Assembly: GCA_963787195.1 (NCBI GenBank)
Contig: CAWBCI010000072.1
Span: 1-26,843, forward strand
DNA: 26,843 nt
Source: CAWBCI01 sp963787195
Lineage (GTDB): Bacteria; Bacteroidota; Bacteroidia; Bacteroidales; JAGOPY01
Direction of reading: 5' to 3'
The notes beneath the pieces were generated by a model. That model was given only the letters and a program-made list of their open reading frames with translations, ran no database searches and was not told the DNA's origin. Shown here piece by piece: positions 7,801 to 15,804 of the stretch (positions are counted from its first letter, which is position 1; each line of letters begins with the position of its first letter). The translations under genes were made by a program, and so were the position numbers.

Positions 7801-9188
7801 TGCATACGGATATTGGTTGTGAGGCCGGATTTTACTTCAAAAATTTTAGAAACCGTGTACATGGAGCGGTCCAGATATTTTGACCTGAAAATGGCGTGAT
7901 ATATACCCGGCATGAGGACTAATGACTCCTGGTTCTGGTTTCCATCGCGGAAATTATAGATCCATTCAAGTTTGCCGTCTTTTTCCACATAAAGGCTCCC
8001 GTATCCACGGGTACTTTTCTGTATAACCGCTATGCCGGGCACAGGAATTTCAACAGTAGTGGTCTGACTCTGAACAATTTTCACATCATTCACGTACAAT
8101 CGAGGCATGGTAAGTATCTCCAGATTATAGCTACCGGTTATATATTTCTCATTCTGCCCCAATTCCTGAACATTTACAGTTTCCATACTTCCCTTGCGCC
8201 GGACTATGCAATTTATATCTTTCAGATAAGAAGACTGACCGGAAATTTTCAGATTCAGAAAACCCTGGGGAACGCTGATAGGGATGATGGTATGCTGGCC
8301 GGAATTGAGTTTTATGCTATCGACCCGGACAGGCGGAAGAGTATTCACCACGATATCATAGGTTACCATAGGGTCGATTACAAGAGTATCCGGCAGCCCC
8401 TGGTAATTCATGGTATGTATGAAATTATATTTAAGCTTGCCGGAGAAACTGTCATAAAAAGTCATGTTCACATTGGTTTCGGTAGGCCGGCCATAAGCAT
8501 CCAGCAGATTAACCTGGGCAGTTGTCTGATTCAGTGCCCTTGAAATGACTACATACAAAGTTTTACTGAACTGACTTTCACTGGAAGCATCAAAATAGTT
8601 TCCGACGCAATTAAAAGCATCATCAAAATTTTTGCCTATTCCAACTATAAAAGGTTTTAGCGCTATTCCCTTTTTCTGAAGATCGCGGGAAACAGCGCAG
8701 GGATCTCCCCCGCATTCCTCAATACCATCAGTTATCAGAACGATGATATTCCGACAGTTTTCACAAGGAGTAAAATCATTTGGGGCTTGTTCCAGAGAAT
8801 AAGCGATGGGAGAAGTCCCCTTGGGAACAAGGCTTTTGAGTTTTTGTTTGATCCTGTAATAATTATCACCACCGAAGGGTACTTCCAGCTTAGTATCGGA
8901 GCAAACCTGCGGCGGATAGTTAAACTGGTGCCCATAGACTCTCAGTGCAACTTCAACATGTTTCATATTCCGTAATGAATCCAATACTTTGATCAGGATC
9001 TCCCTGGCAATATTTATTTTCAGGTCACTCTGCCAGCGGCCATACATGCTCTGAGATGCATCAAAAATAAAAAGAATACGGGTAGTCGGAATATCTTCCT
9101 GATCTTTGGAATCAGAAACCTGGCCCTGCGGGAAGGAAACCAATCCCGTCAGAAGGAACAGAATTATCATAAGGTATTTGGGCTTCAT
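7794..9188 (-). CDS. Secreted von Willebrand factor A (VWA) domain protein
   Basis: The chosen start at 9188 gives 464 residues with a clean signal peptide (hydrophobic run about 6-19, cleavage near residue 22). The frame is open to 9320, but a -7 box lies between 9188 and that upstream ATG, so the longer form is unlikely. The VWA domain spans about 37-218 with an intact metal site: D43-A-S45-Q-S47, Thr125 in KGTSP and Asp154 in LITDG. Cysteines cluster at 142 and 145 (PCENC) and at 159 and 164, suggesting disulfides. Residues 220-464 are strand-rich, like the PEGA or carboxypeptidase-regulatory repeats that often follow such domains. No lipobox or T9SS tail is visible. A periplasmic or surface metal-dependent binding role is inferred. 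The partner is unknown; convergence with the 1401-residue gene does not prove a link. Confidence 0.85.
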   Translation of the reverse strand: MKPKYLMIILFLLTGLVSFPQGQVSDSKDQEDIPTTRILFIFDASQSMYGRWQSDLKINIAREILIKVLDSLRNMKHVEVALRVYGHQFNYPPQVCSDTKLEVPFGGDNYYRIKQKLKSLVPKGTSPIAYSLEQAPNDFTPCENCRNIIVLITDGIEECGGDPCAVSRDLQKKGIALKPFIVGIGKNFDDAFNCVGNYFDASSESQFSKTLYVVISRALNQTTAQVNLLDAYGRPTETNVNMTFYDSFSGKLKYNFIHTMNYQGLPDTLVIDPMVTYDIVVNTLPPVRVDSIKLNSGQHTIIPISVPQGFLNLKISGQSSYLKDINCIVRRKGSMETVNVQELGQNEKYITGSYNLEILTMPRLYVNDVKIVQSQTTTVEIPVPGIAVIQKSTRGYGSLYVEKDGKLEWIYNFRDGNQNQESLVLMPGIYHAIFRSKYLDRSMYTVSKIFEVKSGLTTNIRMHE

Positions 9189-9218
9189 CAGCCTCACAAT
9201 AGTTTGGTTTATTTTATT

Positions 9219-9226
9219 CAAATATA
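9219..9226 (-). promoter_or_regulatory. Bacteroidota-type -7 element for the VWA gene
   Basis: The minus strand reads TATATTTG, a full TAnnTTTG match, 30 bases upstream of the ATG at 9188. A TTTA at about 9249-9252 is the nearest -33-like sequence. This box decides the start, because an ATG at 9320 would lie upstream of transcription. Confidence 0.55.
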
Positions 9227-9274
9227 GAAATTTCTCACTACTACCCATAAAAATGTTCATAAAAGGAGAGATTT

Positions 9275-9308
9275 TTTGTCTCCAAAAACAACAGGCTCTG
9301 TAACTTTG
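9275..9308 (+). promoter_or_regulatory. Bacteroidota-type promoter for the GH3 fusion gene
   Basis: TTTG at 9275-9278 and TAACTTTG at 9301-9308 match the -33 and -7 boxes, with 22 bases between them, slightly longer than the usual 19-21. The predicted leader is about 40 bases before the ATG at 9356. Confidence 0.55.
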
Positions 9309-9355
9309 GCGCTTATGCAAACTGCAGACTATTTATTATAAAACCTGATTTACTG

Positions 9356-12307
9356 ATGTTGAAGCCCATCTTTCTAAACGTAGTTTTCTTTATCTTGTTA
9401 TCATTCAGCCTGAAAATAGATGTATACTCACAGGCAAAGAGCAGTTCTGGTCCGGAAGATCTCTGGGTCGATTCAGTATTCAATTCCCTCTCCCCTGACG
9501 AACGTATTGCACAGTTGATGGTAGTCAGGGCCAATGTGCCCTGGAAAGCTTATTCATCTGAAGTAGATAAATATATAAAAGAATACAATATCGGAGGAGT
9601 TACCTTCTTCGGCGGGGAAGCTTCCAGGCAGGCTATCCAGACAAATGAATGGCAGGGAATGGCCAAAACCCCATTGCTAATTTCTATAGATGCTGAATGG
9701 GGTCTGGGCATGAGGCTCGACAGCACTATGAAATTTCCTTTTCAGATGACTTTGGGAGCCATTCGTGATGATTCCCTGATCTACCTGATGGGAAAAGAGA
9801 TAGGCCGTCAATGCAAAAGGATGGGTATACAAATGAATTTTGCTCCGGTCGTGGATATCAATTCCAACCCTGCCAACCCGGTTATCCATATGCGCTCTTT
9901 CGGTGAAAATAAGGAACTGGTTGCCCGGAAAGGTCTTATGTATATGAAAGGATTACAGGATATGGGTATTATAGCAACTGCCAAGCATTTTCCCGGTCAC
10001 GGCGACACCGATTCGGATTCACATTTGACCCTGCCCCTCATTAAGCATTCCAAAGCCAGGCTTGATTCGATGGAACTCTATCCCTTTAAAAAGCTGATAG
10101 AAAACGGTCTTGGAGGCATCATGGTCGCTCATCTTTATATTCCTTCCCTGGAAAAGAAAAAACACACGCCAACAACCCTATCCAAATCCGTTATCACCGG
10201 CCTGCTGAAAAATGAGCTGGGTTTCAAAGGTCTTGTTGTTACAGATGCCCTGGATATGAAAGGTGTCACTAAAAATGACAAGCCTGGCGATATAGAAGTG
10301 AAGGCCCTGGAAGCCGGGAATGATATTCTGTTGTTGAGCGCCAGCGTACCCGAAGCTATCAAAAAGATCCGGAAGGCCATTCGTAAAGGAGATCTTAGCG
10401 AAGATTTGATCAATGAAAGATGCCGTAAAGTCTTGCATTATAAGTACAGGGCAGGATTGAATGATCTGAAACCCATTCAGCTCGAAAACCTCTATGAAGA
10501 CCTGCATACAGCATCTGCTGATTTACTTGACCGCGAATTATTTACGGAAGCCATCACCCTTGTAAAAAATGAAAACGGACTTATACCATTGAGCGGGCTG
10601 GACACATTGAAACTAGCCTCGGTTTCGCTGGGCTACGGTGAACTTACGCATTTTCAGGACAGGATGGCTTATTATGCACCCATCGACCAGTATTCACTTC
10701 CGAAAGAAGCATCAGAAGAACAAATGCAGAATCTTCTGAAAAAACTCGGGAATTATAACATGGTTATAGTTTCAGTCCAAAATACAAGTATTTCGGCCCC
10801 TGCACGATTCGGAATCAGCGATCAGATGCTGAAGTTCATCACAAGCCTGAGCGGACAGCAGAAGATTATCCTGGATATATTTGCAAGTCCATATGCCCTG
10901 AACCTGTTCGATGGATTGGCTGGTATCCCGGCCATCGTACTCTCCTACCAGGAGCATCCGCTTGCCCAGGATCTTTCGGCACAGCTTATCTTCGGCGGAA
11001 TACCCGCCCTTGGGCACCTCCCGGTAAGCGCCTCTCCTTCTTATGTATTTGGGGACGGACTAAGTTCTCCGGTCATAAGGCTGAAATATACTATCCCCGA
11101 AGAATTAGCTATAGACAGGAAAGACCTTGATCCGATTGATTCCACTATAAATGAATGTATTAGCCGGAATGTTTTCCCGGGTTGCCAGGTATGGGCAGCA
11201 AAGGATGGAAAAGTCTTTTTCATGAAATCATACGGGAACCAGACTTATGAAAAACCAGATCCGGTGAATGATTTTGACCTTTATGATATCGCTTCCATTA
11301 CCAAAATTGCAGCATCTGTGCCATCTGTTATGAAGCTTTCGGATGAAAAGCGCCTGGATATAGACCAGGTTCTGGTCCATTATCTCCCTTATACTATGAA
11401 TACCAATAAAGAGAGCCTTGTCATCAGGGAAATGATGGCCCACCAGTCAAGACTGCAGCCCTGGATCCCGTTTTACCAGAAAACCTTAATGAATGGAAAG
11501 CCTGACACAAGTATTTACAGTCCTGAAATAAAGGAGCTATTCCCGGTGAGGGTGGCTGAAAATCTTTATATACGGAAGAATTACCGTTATGAAATGATGG
11601 ACAGTATCCTAAAATCTCCTTTATTACCCACAAGCTCATACAAATACAGTGATCTCGGGTACTTTTTTATTTACCAGATTGTACAGAATATAAGCAATCA
11701 GCCTTTTGAGCAGTATACTTATCAGAATTTCTATAAACCCCTGGGACTTTCAACCATGGGATTCCTGCCTCGTTACCGTTTTCCTTTAAGCCGGCTGGTC
11801 CCCACAGAAAAAGATAACTATTTCAGGATGCAGCTCATCCATGGGGACGTTCATGATCCGGCCACGGCCATGCTTGGGGGAGTTGCGGGCCACGCGGGCT
11901 TGTTCAGCAATGCGAATGACCTGGGTGTTTTAATGGAGATGTATCTTGAGAATGGTTCTTATGGTGGAAGGCAATACTTCCAGGCTTCAACCATCAAAGA
12001 ATTCACTTCCAGACAGTTCCCGCTGAATGACAACCGGAGGGGTATAGGCTTTGATAAACCCATGGAGGAATTTGACGAAAATGGCCCCAATTGTGAAAGC
12101 GCTTCCCCAAAAAGTTTCGGGCATTCAGGTTTTACAGGATGCTATGCCTGGGCTGATCCGGAGAATGGGCTGGTTTACATTTTTTTGTCGAACCGTGTAT
12201 ATCCTACAGAAACAAACAACAAGCTTTCCCAGTGGAATATCCGAACTAATATCCATCAAATCTTCTATGATGCAATTAAAAAAAGTACGACTTTTGTAGC
12301 GCACTAA
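9356..12307 (+). CDS. GH3 beta-N-acetylhexosaminidase (NagZ-like) fused to a class C-type serine hydrolase
   Basis: The protein has 983 residues with an N-terminal signal peptide (hydrophobic 5-19, cleavage near residue 26). The GH3 half, about 35-370, has the NagZ-type motif KHFPGHG at 210-216 followed by Asp221 and His223, the usual Asp-His acid/base dyad, and the nucleophile Asp297 in VVTDALDM. A GH3 C-terminal-like region fills about 390-570. The second catalytic domain, about 585-975, is a beta-lactamase/penicillin-binding-protein fold with Ser647 and Lys650 (SITK), Tyr764-Ser-Asp766 where YxN is usual, and HSG at 923-925 where KTG is usual. Together they could trim sugars and peptide or ester groups from cell-wall fragments. 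That joint role is inferred from the families. It is the first gene of a plus-strand run; the next gene starts 15 bases later. The fusion type occurs in other Bacteroidota. Confidence 0.92.
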   Translation: MLKPIFLNVVFFILLSFSLKIDVYSQAKSSSGPEDLWVDSVFNSLSPDERIAQLMVVRANVPWKAYSSEVDKYIKEYNIGGVTFFGGEASRQAIQTNEWQGMAKTPLLISIDAEWGLGMRLDSTMKFPFQMTLGAIRDDSLIYLMGKEIGRQCKRMGIQMNFAPVVDINSNPANPVIHMRSFGENKELVARKGLMYMKGLQDMGIIATAKHFPGHGDTDSDSHLTLPLIKHSKARLDSMELYPFKKLIENGLGGIMVAHLYIPSLEKKKHTPTTLSKSVITGLLKNELGFKGLVVTDALDMKGVTKNDKPGDIEVKALEAGNDILLLSASVPEAIKKIRKAIRKGDLSEDLINERCRKVLHYKYRAGLNDLKPIQLENLYEDLHTASADLLDRELFTEAITLVKNENGLIPLSGLDTLKLASVSLGYGELTHFQDRMAYYAPIDQYSLPKEASEEQMQNLLKKLGNYNMVIVSVQNTSISAPARFGISDQMLKFITSLSGQQKIILDIFASPYALNLFDGLAGIPAIVLSYQEHPLAQDLSAQLIFGGIPALGHLPVSASPSYVFGDGLSSPVIRLKYTIPEELAIDRKDLDPIDSTINECISRNVFPGCQVWAAKDGKVFFMKSYGNQTYEKPDPVNDFDLYDIASITKIAASVPSVMKLSDEKRLDIDQVLVHYLPYTMNTNKESLVIREMMAHQSRLQPWIPFYQKTLMNGKPDTSIYSPEIKELFPVRVAENLYIRKNYRYEMMDSILKSPLLPTSSYKYSDLGYFFIYQIVQNISNQPFEQYTYQNFYKPLGLSTMGFLPRYRFPLSRLVPTEKDNYFRMQLIHGDVHDPATAMLGGVAGHAGLFSNANDLGVLMEMYLENGSYGGRQYFQASTIKEFTSRQFPLNDNRRGIGFDKPMEEFDENGPNCESASPKSFGHSGFTGCYAWADPENGLVYIFLSNRVYPTETNNKLSQWNIRTNIHQIFYDAIKKSTTFVAH

Positions 12308-12322
12308 TCTAAAAAACGACAT

Positions 12323-13138
12323 ATGAAGTCTACTCAATCAATGTTCATCTGGATATTTTCTTTCATTTTTACTATTGGAATAGCTGTTTACCAGCGCATG
12401 ACAGGCCCTACCTACCCTTACAGGGGAAAAACTGAAATAGCCGGCGAAAGAATTAAATACCGCCTGATCCGTTCCTGGGACAAAGCCGGTGATGCGGAAG
12501 TAAAAGTTAAAGCACCCGCTGACCTTGAAGGCATTATAAAATTCAAGAGGTTCAAAACCCAGGATGAATGGGAAACCCAATTGATGGCCCGGGAAGAAGA
12601 TTACCTTGTTGGTATCCTGCCCCACCAGCCACCTGCCGGAAAAATCGAATACCAGGTGATCCTTCAGAAAGCTGACGAGAGCGTTATATTGAATGCCACT
12701 CCGACCGTCGTACGTTTTACAGGCCTGGTCCCTCTGTATATCCTGATCCCTCATATACTCCTGATGTTCACCGCCATGATGATGTCGACACGGACAGGTT
12801 TGGAGGCAATATTCAGAGGAAATAAGACTTATGTATTTTCACTTATAACCGTCGTCACCCTCTTTTTCGGAGGTTTGATATTAGGACCGGTTGTACAAAA
12901 ATTTGCTTTCGGCGAATACTGGACGGGCTGGCCTTTCGGGAAGGACCTGACGGATAATAAAACATTCATAGCCTTCATATTCTGGGTCATAGCTGCTATC
13001 AGGCTTTATCGCAAGCGCGATGACCGGCTCTGGGCAATTATTGCCATGTTTGTATTATTGCTGGTATATTTGATCCCGCACAGTATGTTCGGTTCGGAAC
13101 TGAATTATAAAAGCGGCAATATTACTACCGGCAAATGA
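12323..13138 (+). CDS. Unknown multi-pass membrane protein with a periplasmic beta-rich domain
   Basis: I do not recognise a named function. The protein has 271 residues. One hydrophobic segment (7-24) is followed by a soluble, strand-rich part at about 30-130 (for example KVKAPADLEGIIKFKRF near 61-77), then about four more segments at 134-154, 169-189, 213-227 and 236-252. The loop before residue 213 is aromatic and Gly-rich (FGEYWTGWPFGKD, 196-208), a texture seen in quinone- or haem-related membrane proteins, but no ligand motif can be assigned. It starts 15 bases after the GH3 fusion gene and is almost surely cotranscribed with it. Confidence 0.8.
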   Translation: MKSTQSMFIWIFSFIFTIGIAVYQRMTGPTYPYRGKTEIAGERIKYRLIRSWDKAGDAEVKVKAPADLEGIIKFKRFKTQDEWETQLMAREEDYLVGILPHQPPAGKIEYQVILQKADESVILNATPTVVRFTGLVPLYILIPHILLMFTAMMMSTRTGLEAIFRGNKTYVFSLITVVTLFFGGLILGPVVQKFAFGEYWTGWPFGKDLTDNKTFIAFIFWVIAAIRLYRKRDDRLWAIIAMFVLLLVYLIPHSMFGSELNYKSGNITTGK

Positions 13139-13217
13139 TTTTAGGCCGGAATATCTACTTGGGACTTGTTTCAAGTATAAATATCTGCCGGAGATTTGCC
13201 GCATATAAATAAGCTTT

Positions 13218-13829
13218 ATGGTATTAGCAATTATCATCATTACTGCTCTGATTTCAATTTATGCATTTTCAAATGCTGAATTGTTCGCGAAATTCAAATT
13301 CAATCCTTACGGTATAAAGTATTTCCACGAAGGCTGGCGCTTTTTTACCTATGCACTGGTGCATGCAGGCTGGGCTCACCTGTTCATCAATATGTTTGTG
13401 TTATATTCCTTCGGTGGCTACGTATTGAGCGCATTTCTTGCGATTTTCGGTCCGAAGGGATATGTTTATTTTCTCCTGCTATATATAGGTGGAATTCTCT
13501 TTTCGGTTTTGGTCGATTTCGGAAAACACAAAGAAGAAGTTTCCTACAGTGCTGTGGGAGCTAGCGGAGCAGTTTCGGCCGTGGTTTTTTCCAGCATCCT
13601 GATACATCCGACCGGGTCCCTCTTTCTTTTCCCCATTCCTTTTCCGATCCCTTCCATCGTTTTCGGGATACTCTATCTTATATATTCTGCATACATGGCC
13701 AGACGTGGAATGAGCAATATAGGCCACAGCGCTCACTTATGGGGGGCTCTTTTCGGAATAGTCTTTACCATCGCGATCAAGCCGGCACTGGCTATCGAAT
13801 TTGTAAATCAAATCACGAACTGGTTATAA
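13218..13829 (+). CDS. Rhomboid-family intramembrane serine protease
   Basis: This is predicted to cleave transmembrane segments of other membrane proteins within the inner membrane. The 203-residue protein has about six hydrophobic segments. The catalytic serine is Ser116 in VGASGA (113-118), and the catalytic histidine is most likely His173 in GHSAHLWG (169-176). The oxyanion-side motif HAGWAHLFINM (49-59) carries the conserved His and Asn. All key residues are present, so it should be active. It lies 79 bases after the unknown membrane protein and upstream of the FemAB-like gene on the same strand. Its substrate cannot be told from the sequence. Confidence 0.92.
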   Translation: MVLAIIIITALISIYAFSNAELFAKFKFNPYGIKYFHEGWRFFTYALVHAGWAHLFINMFVLYSFGGYVLSAFLAIFGPKGYVYFLLLYIGGILFSVLVDFGKHKEEVSYSAVGASGAVSAVVFSSILIHPTGSLFLFPIPFPIPSIVFGILYLIYSAYMARRGMSNIGHSAHLWGALFGIVFTIAIKPALAIEFVNQITNWL

Positions 13830-13895
13830 GATTCATCGCGACAGGCCCGATTAATCCTCCAGTGGATTCTCCATTTATGGCCGCACCCGGGCTGC

Positions 13896-13926
13896 TTGCA
13901 ATTTAATTCATTAATTCCGACCTTTG
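13896..13926 (+). promoter_or_regulatory. Possible promoter for the FemAB-like gene
   Basis: TTG at 13896-13898 and GACCTTTG at 13919-13926 are 20 bases apart. They match the Bacteroidota -33 and -7 boxes except for the first base of the -7 box. The ATG follows at 13937. Confidence 0.4.
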
Positions 13927-13936
13927 GAGCTTCGAA

Positions 13937-15061
13937 ATGAATCTACAGATAGATCAAAAGGATACCTTCCTGATCCCTAAGACGCCCATAGTCCAGCAAA
14001 CGGCTTTCTGGTCGGAAGTAAAAAGGAAACAGGGGATCGGTTCGCGGGCTTTCGAGATAAAGGCTCTGGCATCTGAACTATATGCCGGCACTCCAGGGCA
14101 AGAATACATCACAGAAAATCTTCTCTTATTACTCCAGAAGGTTGGTCAAAAGCACCAGGTGGCTTATATACCCTATGGGCCGAAAACAGAGCCGGATGAA
14201 GAAAATCAGGGTCCGTTCCTGGAAGAATTGTCTGAATCACTCAGGCCCTATCTTCCGGAGAATTGCATTATGCTCCGCTATGACCTATCATGGGAATCAC
14301 CCTGGGCAAAAGATCAGGATCGTTTCGATCAAAAGAACAACTGGATGGGGCCTCCTGAAAAATCAAGCCAGGAACTCCGGCTGAATTTTAATACTCAAAA
14401 CTGGAACCTGAGAAAAGCCAATACAGATATACTTCCATCCAACACCATTTTTCTGGACCTCAGGAATGATCCTGAGACTCTGCTGAAAAATATGAGGCCA
14501 AAAACCCGTTATAACATCCGCCTGTCGGGCCGGAAAGGTGTTATGGTGAAAAAATCGGGGCTTGAAAACCTGGATATCTGGTATGATCTGTACAGGCAAA
14601 CTTCGATGCGGAACAATATCTTTCTGCATGATCAGGAATATTTCAAGACGGTCCTTGAAACCAAGGCAAAGAATACGGCCTCTCCGGCTGAGGTTGAATT
14701 GCTCATAGCCGAGGCAGAGGGAAATCCCCTGGCCGCTATGTTCCTGGTCATTTCCGGCCAAAGGGCAACCTATCTCTATGGGGCATCTTCTACTACCAAC
14801 CGAAATTTGATGGGAACTTATGCCTTGCAGTGGGAAGCTATAAAGCGTGCCCGGGATAAAGGATGCAGGGAGTATGACATGTTTGGAATTTCACCAAACC
14901 CTGACCCCTCACATCCTCTCTATGGCTTATACCGCTTTAAATTGGGTTTTGGCGGAAAGATGGTACACCGGCTCGGTTGCTGGGATTTCCCGCTTGATGA
15001 AGCAAAATACAAGACTTTCCAGGCATCTGAAATGAAAAGCCCCGGTTATCATCGTAATTGA
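13937..15061 (+). CDS. FemAB/GNAT-type aminoacyl transferase-like protein
   Basis: FemABX enzymes add amino acids from charged tRNA to the peptidoglycan precursor stem peptide; related proteins modify other acceptors. The 374-residue protein has two GNAT-like lobes. The second lobe shows KTRYNIR at 189-195, the segment GTYALQWEAIKRARDKGC at 293-310, and YDMFGISPNPDPSHPLYG followed by YRFKLGFGG (about 313-340), a typical FemAB C-terminal motif. There is no signal peptide or membrane segment, so it should act in the cytoplasm. The neighbouring GH3/serine-hydrolase gene supports a cell-wall role. Many Bacteroidota do not have interpeptide bridges, so the acceptor may not be lipid II. Confidence 0.85.
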   Translation: MNLQIDQKDTFLIPKTPIVQQTAFWSEVKRKQGIGSRAFEIKALASELYAGTPGQEYITENLLLLLQKVGQKHQVAYIPYGPKTEPDEENQGPFLEELSESLRPYLPENCIMLRYDLSWESPWAKDQDRFDQKNNWMGPPEKSSQELRLNFNTQNWNLRKANTDILPSNTIFLDLRNDPETLLKNMRPKTRYNIRLSGRKGVMVKKSGLENLDIWYDLYRQTSMRNNIFLHDQEYFKTVLETKAKNTASPAEVELLIAEAEGNPLAAMFLVISGQRATYLYGASSTTNRNLMGTYALQWEAIKRARDKGCREYDMFGISPNPDPSHPLYGLYRFKLGFGGKMVHRLGCWDFPLDEAKYKTFQASEMKSPGYHRN

Positions 15062-15072
15062 CATTTCATAAG

Positions 15073-15093
15073 TTTTCCAGATCCGCTGGAAAA
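15073..15093 (+). terminator. Possible weak terminator after the FemAB-like gene
   Basis: TTTTCCAG, a 5-base loop ATCCG and CTGGAAAA form a perfect 8-bp stem 12 bases after the stop codon. No T-run follows directly; a T-rich stretch begins about 25 bases later. Confidence 0.35.
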
Positions 15094-15221
15094 GCCGGAA
15101 AACCTTCTATCTCTATTATTTTTATATGTTTAACATTTAACACAAAATGATTAAACAAAGTTGGTTTTTAGCTGTTTTAATATCAGGAAATATTTTCCGA
15201 AATAAAAACAAAAATAAAATT

Positions 15222-15791
15222 ATGCTTAACCTTAAAATAATACTGGCCAGCACGAGAACCGGAAGGAAAGGGCCGGCCGTCGCTTCATGGATCTATAATA
15301 AAACTATTAAAAATAAGGCCTTTGATACGGAACTCCTGGACCTGGCTGAAATCAACCTGCCTTTCCTGGATGAGCCGAATCATCCCAGGCTCCGGCAATA
15401 CCAGCATCAGCATACCAAAGACTGGAGCGCCCGGATAGATCCTGCAGATGCCTTCATTATTGTCACCTGCGAGTATAATTTTGGCCTTCCGGCCTCCCTG
15501 AAAAATGCCCTGGACTTTCTCTACCAGGAATGGGCCAACAAGCCGGTAGCTTTTGTCAGTTACGGAGGTATGGCGGCAGGCACCCGTTCGGTGCAGATGC
15601 TGAAACAAGTTGCAACAGCGCTTAGAATGATGCCTCTTTATGAAAGTGTCAATATCCCTTTCTTTACAAAATTTATAGATGAAGAAGGAACATTTAAAGC
15701 TGATGAGATACTGGACCAGAGCGCTGATCAGATGCTGGAATCTTTGGAGCGATGGGCCGAAGCTTTAAAGCCTTTGCGGAATAAATCCTGA
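15222..15791 (+). CDS. NADPH-dependent FMN reductase-like flavoprotein
   Basis: The protein is predicted to bind FMN and reduce it or quinone/azo substrates with NAD(P)H, in the cytoplasm. I chose the ATG at 15222 (189 residues) because the family fold begins at once with strand KIILASTR and the phosphate-binding turn STRTGRKG. An ATG at 15147 adds 25 residues (MIKQSWFLAVLISGNIF and a Lys/Asn-rich stretch) that do not fit the fold. The motif EYNFGLPASLKNALDFLYQEW matches the family's PEYNxxxPxxLKNAlD signature, with Cys in place of the usual Pro. SYGGMAAGTRSVQML matches the later SxGGxxGG-type loop. It converges with the porin gene 13 bases away. Confidence 0.88.
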   Translation: MLNLKIILASTRTGRKGPAVASWIYNKTIKNKAFDTELLDLAEINLPFLDEPNHPRLRQYQHQHTKDWSARIDPADAFIIVTCEYNFGLPASLKNALDFLYQEWANKPVAFVSYGGMAAGTRSVQMLKQVATALRMMPLYESVNIPFFTKFIDEEGTFKADEILDQSADQMLESLERWAEALKPLRNKS

Positions 15792-15804
15792 TTTTTTATT
15801 CCGG

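Noticed and set aside
9189..9320. N-terminal extension of the VWA protein from an ATG at 9320
   Set aside because: A full TATATTTG -7 box lies between 9188 and 9320. The extension also hides a good signal peptide that begins at 9188, and it overlaps the promoter of the divergent GH3 gene.
9315..9341. Eight-codon leader peptide before the GH3 fusion gene
   Set aside because: An ATG with stop is present just after the promoter, but the codons show no attenuation pattern and such a short frame is expected by chance.
15147..15221. Upstream start for the FMN reductase giving 25 more residues
   Set aside because: The added segment is hydrophobic then Lys/Asn-rich and does not fit a cytoplasmic flavodoxin-like fold, which begins right after the ATG at 15222.
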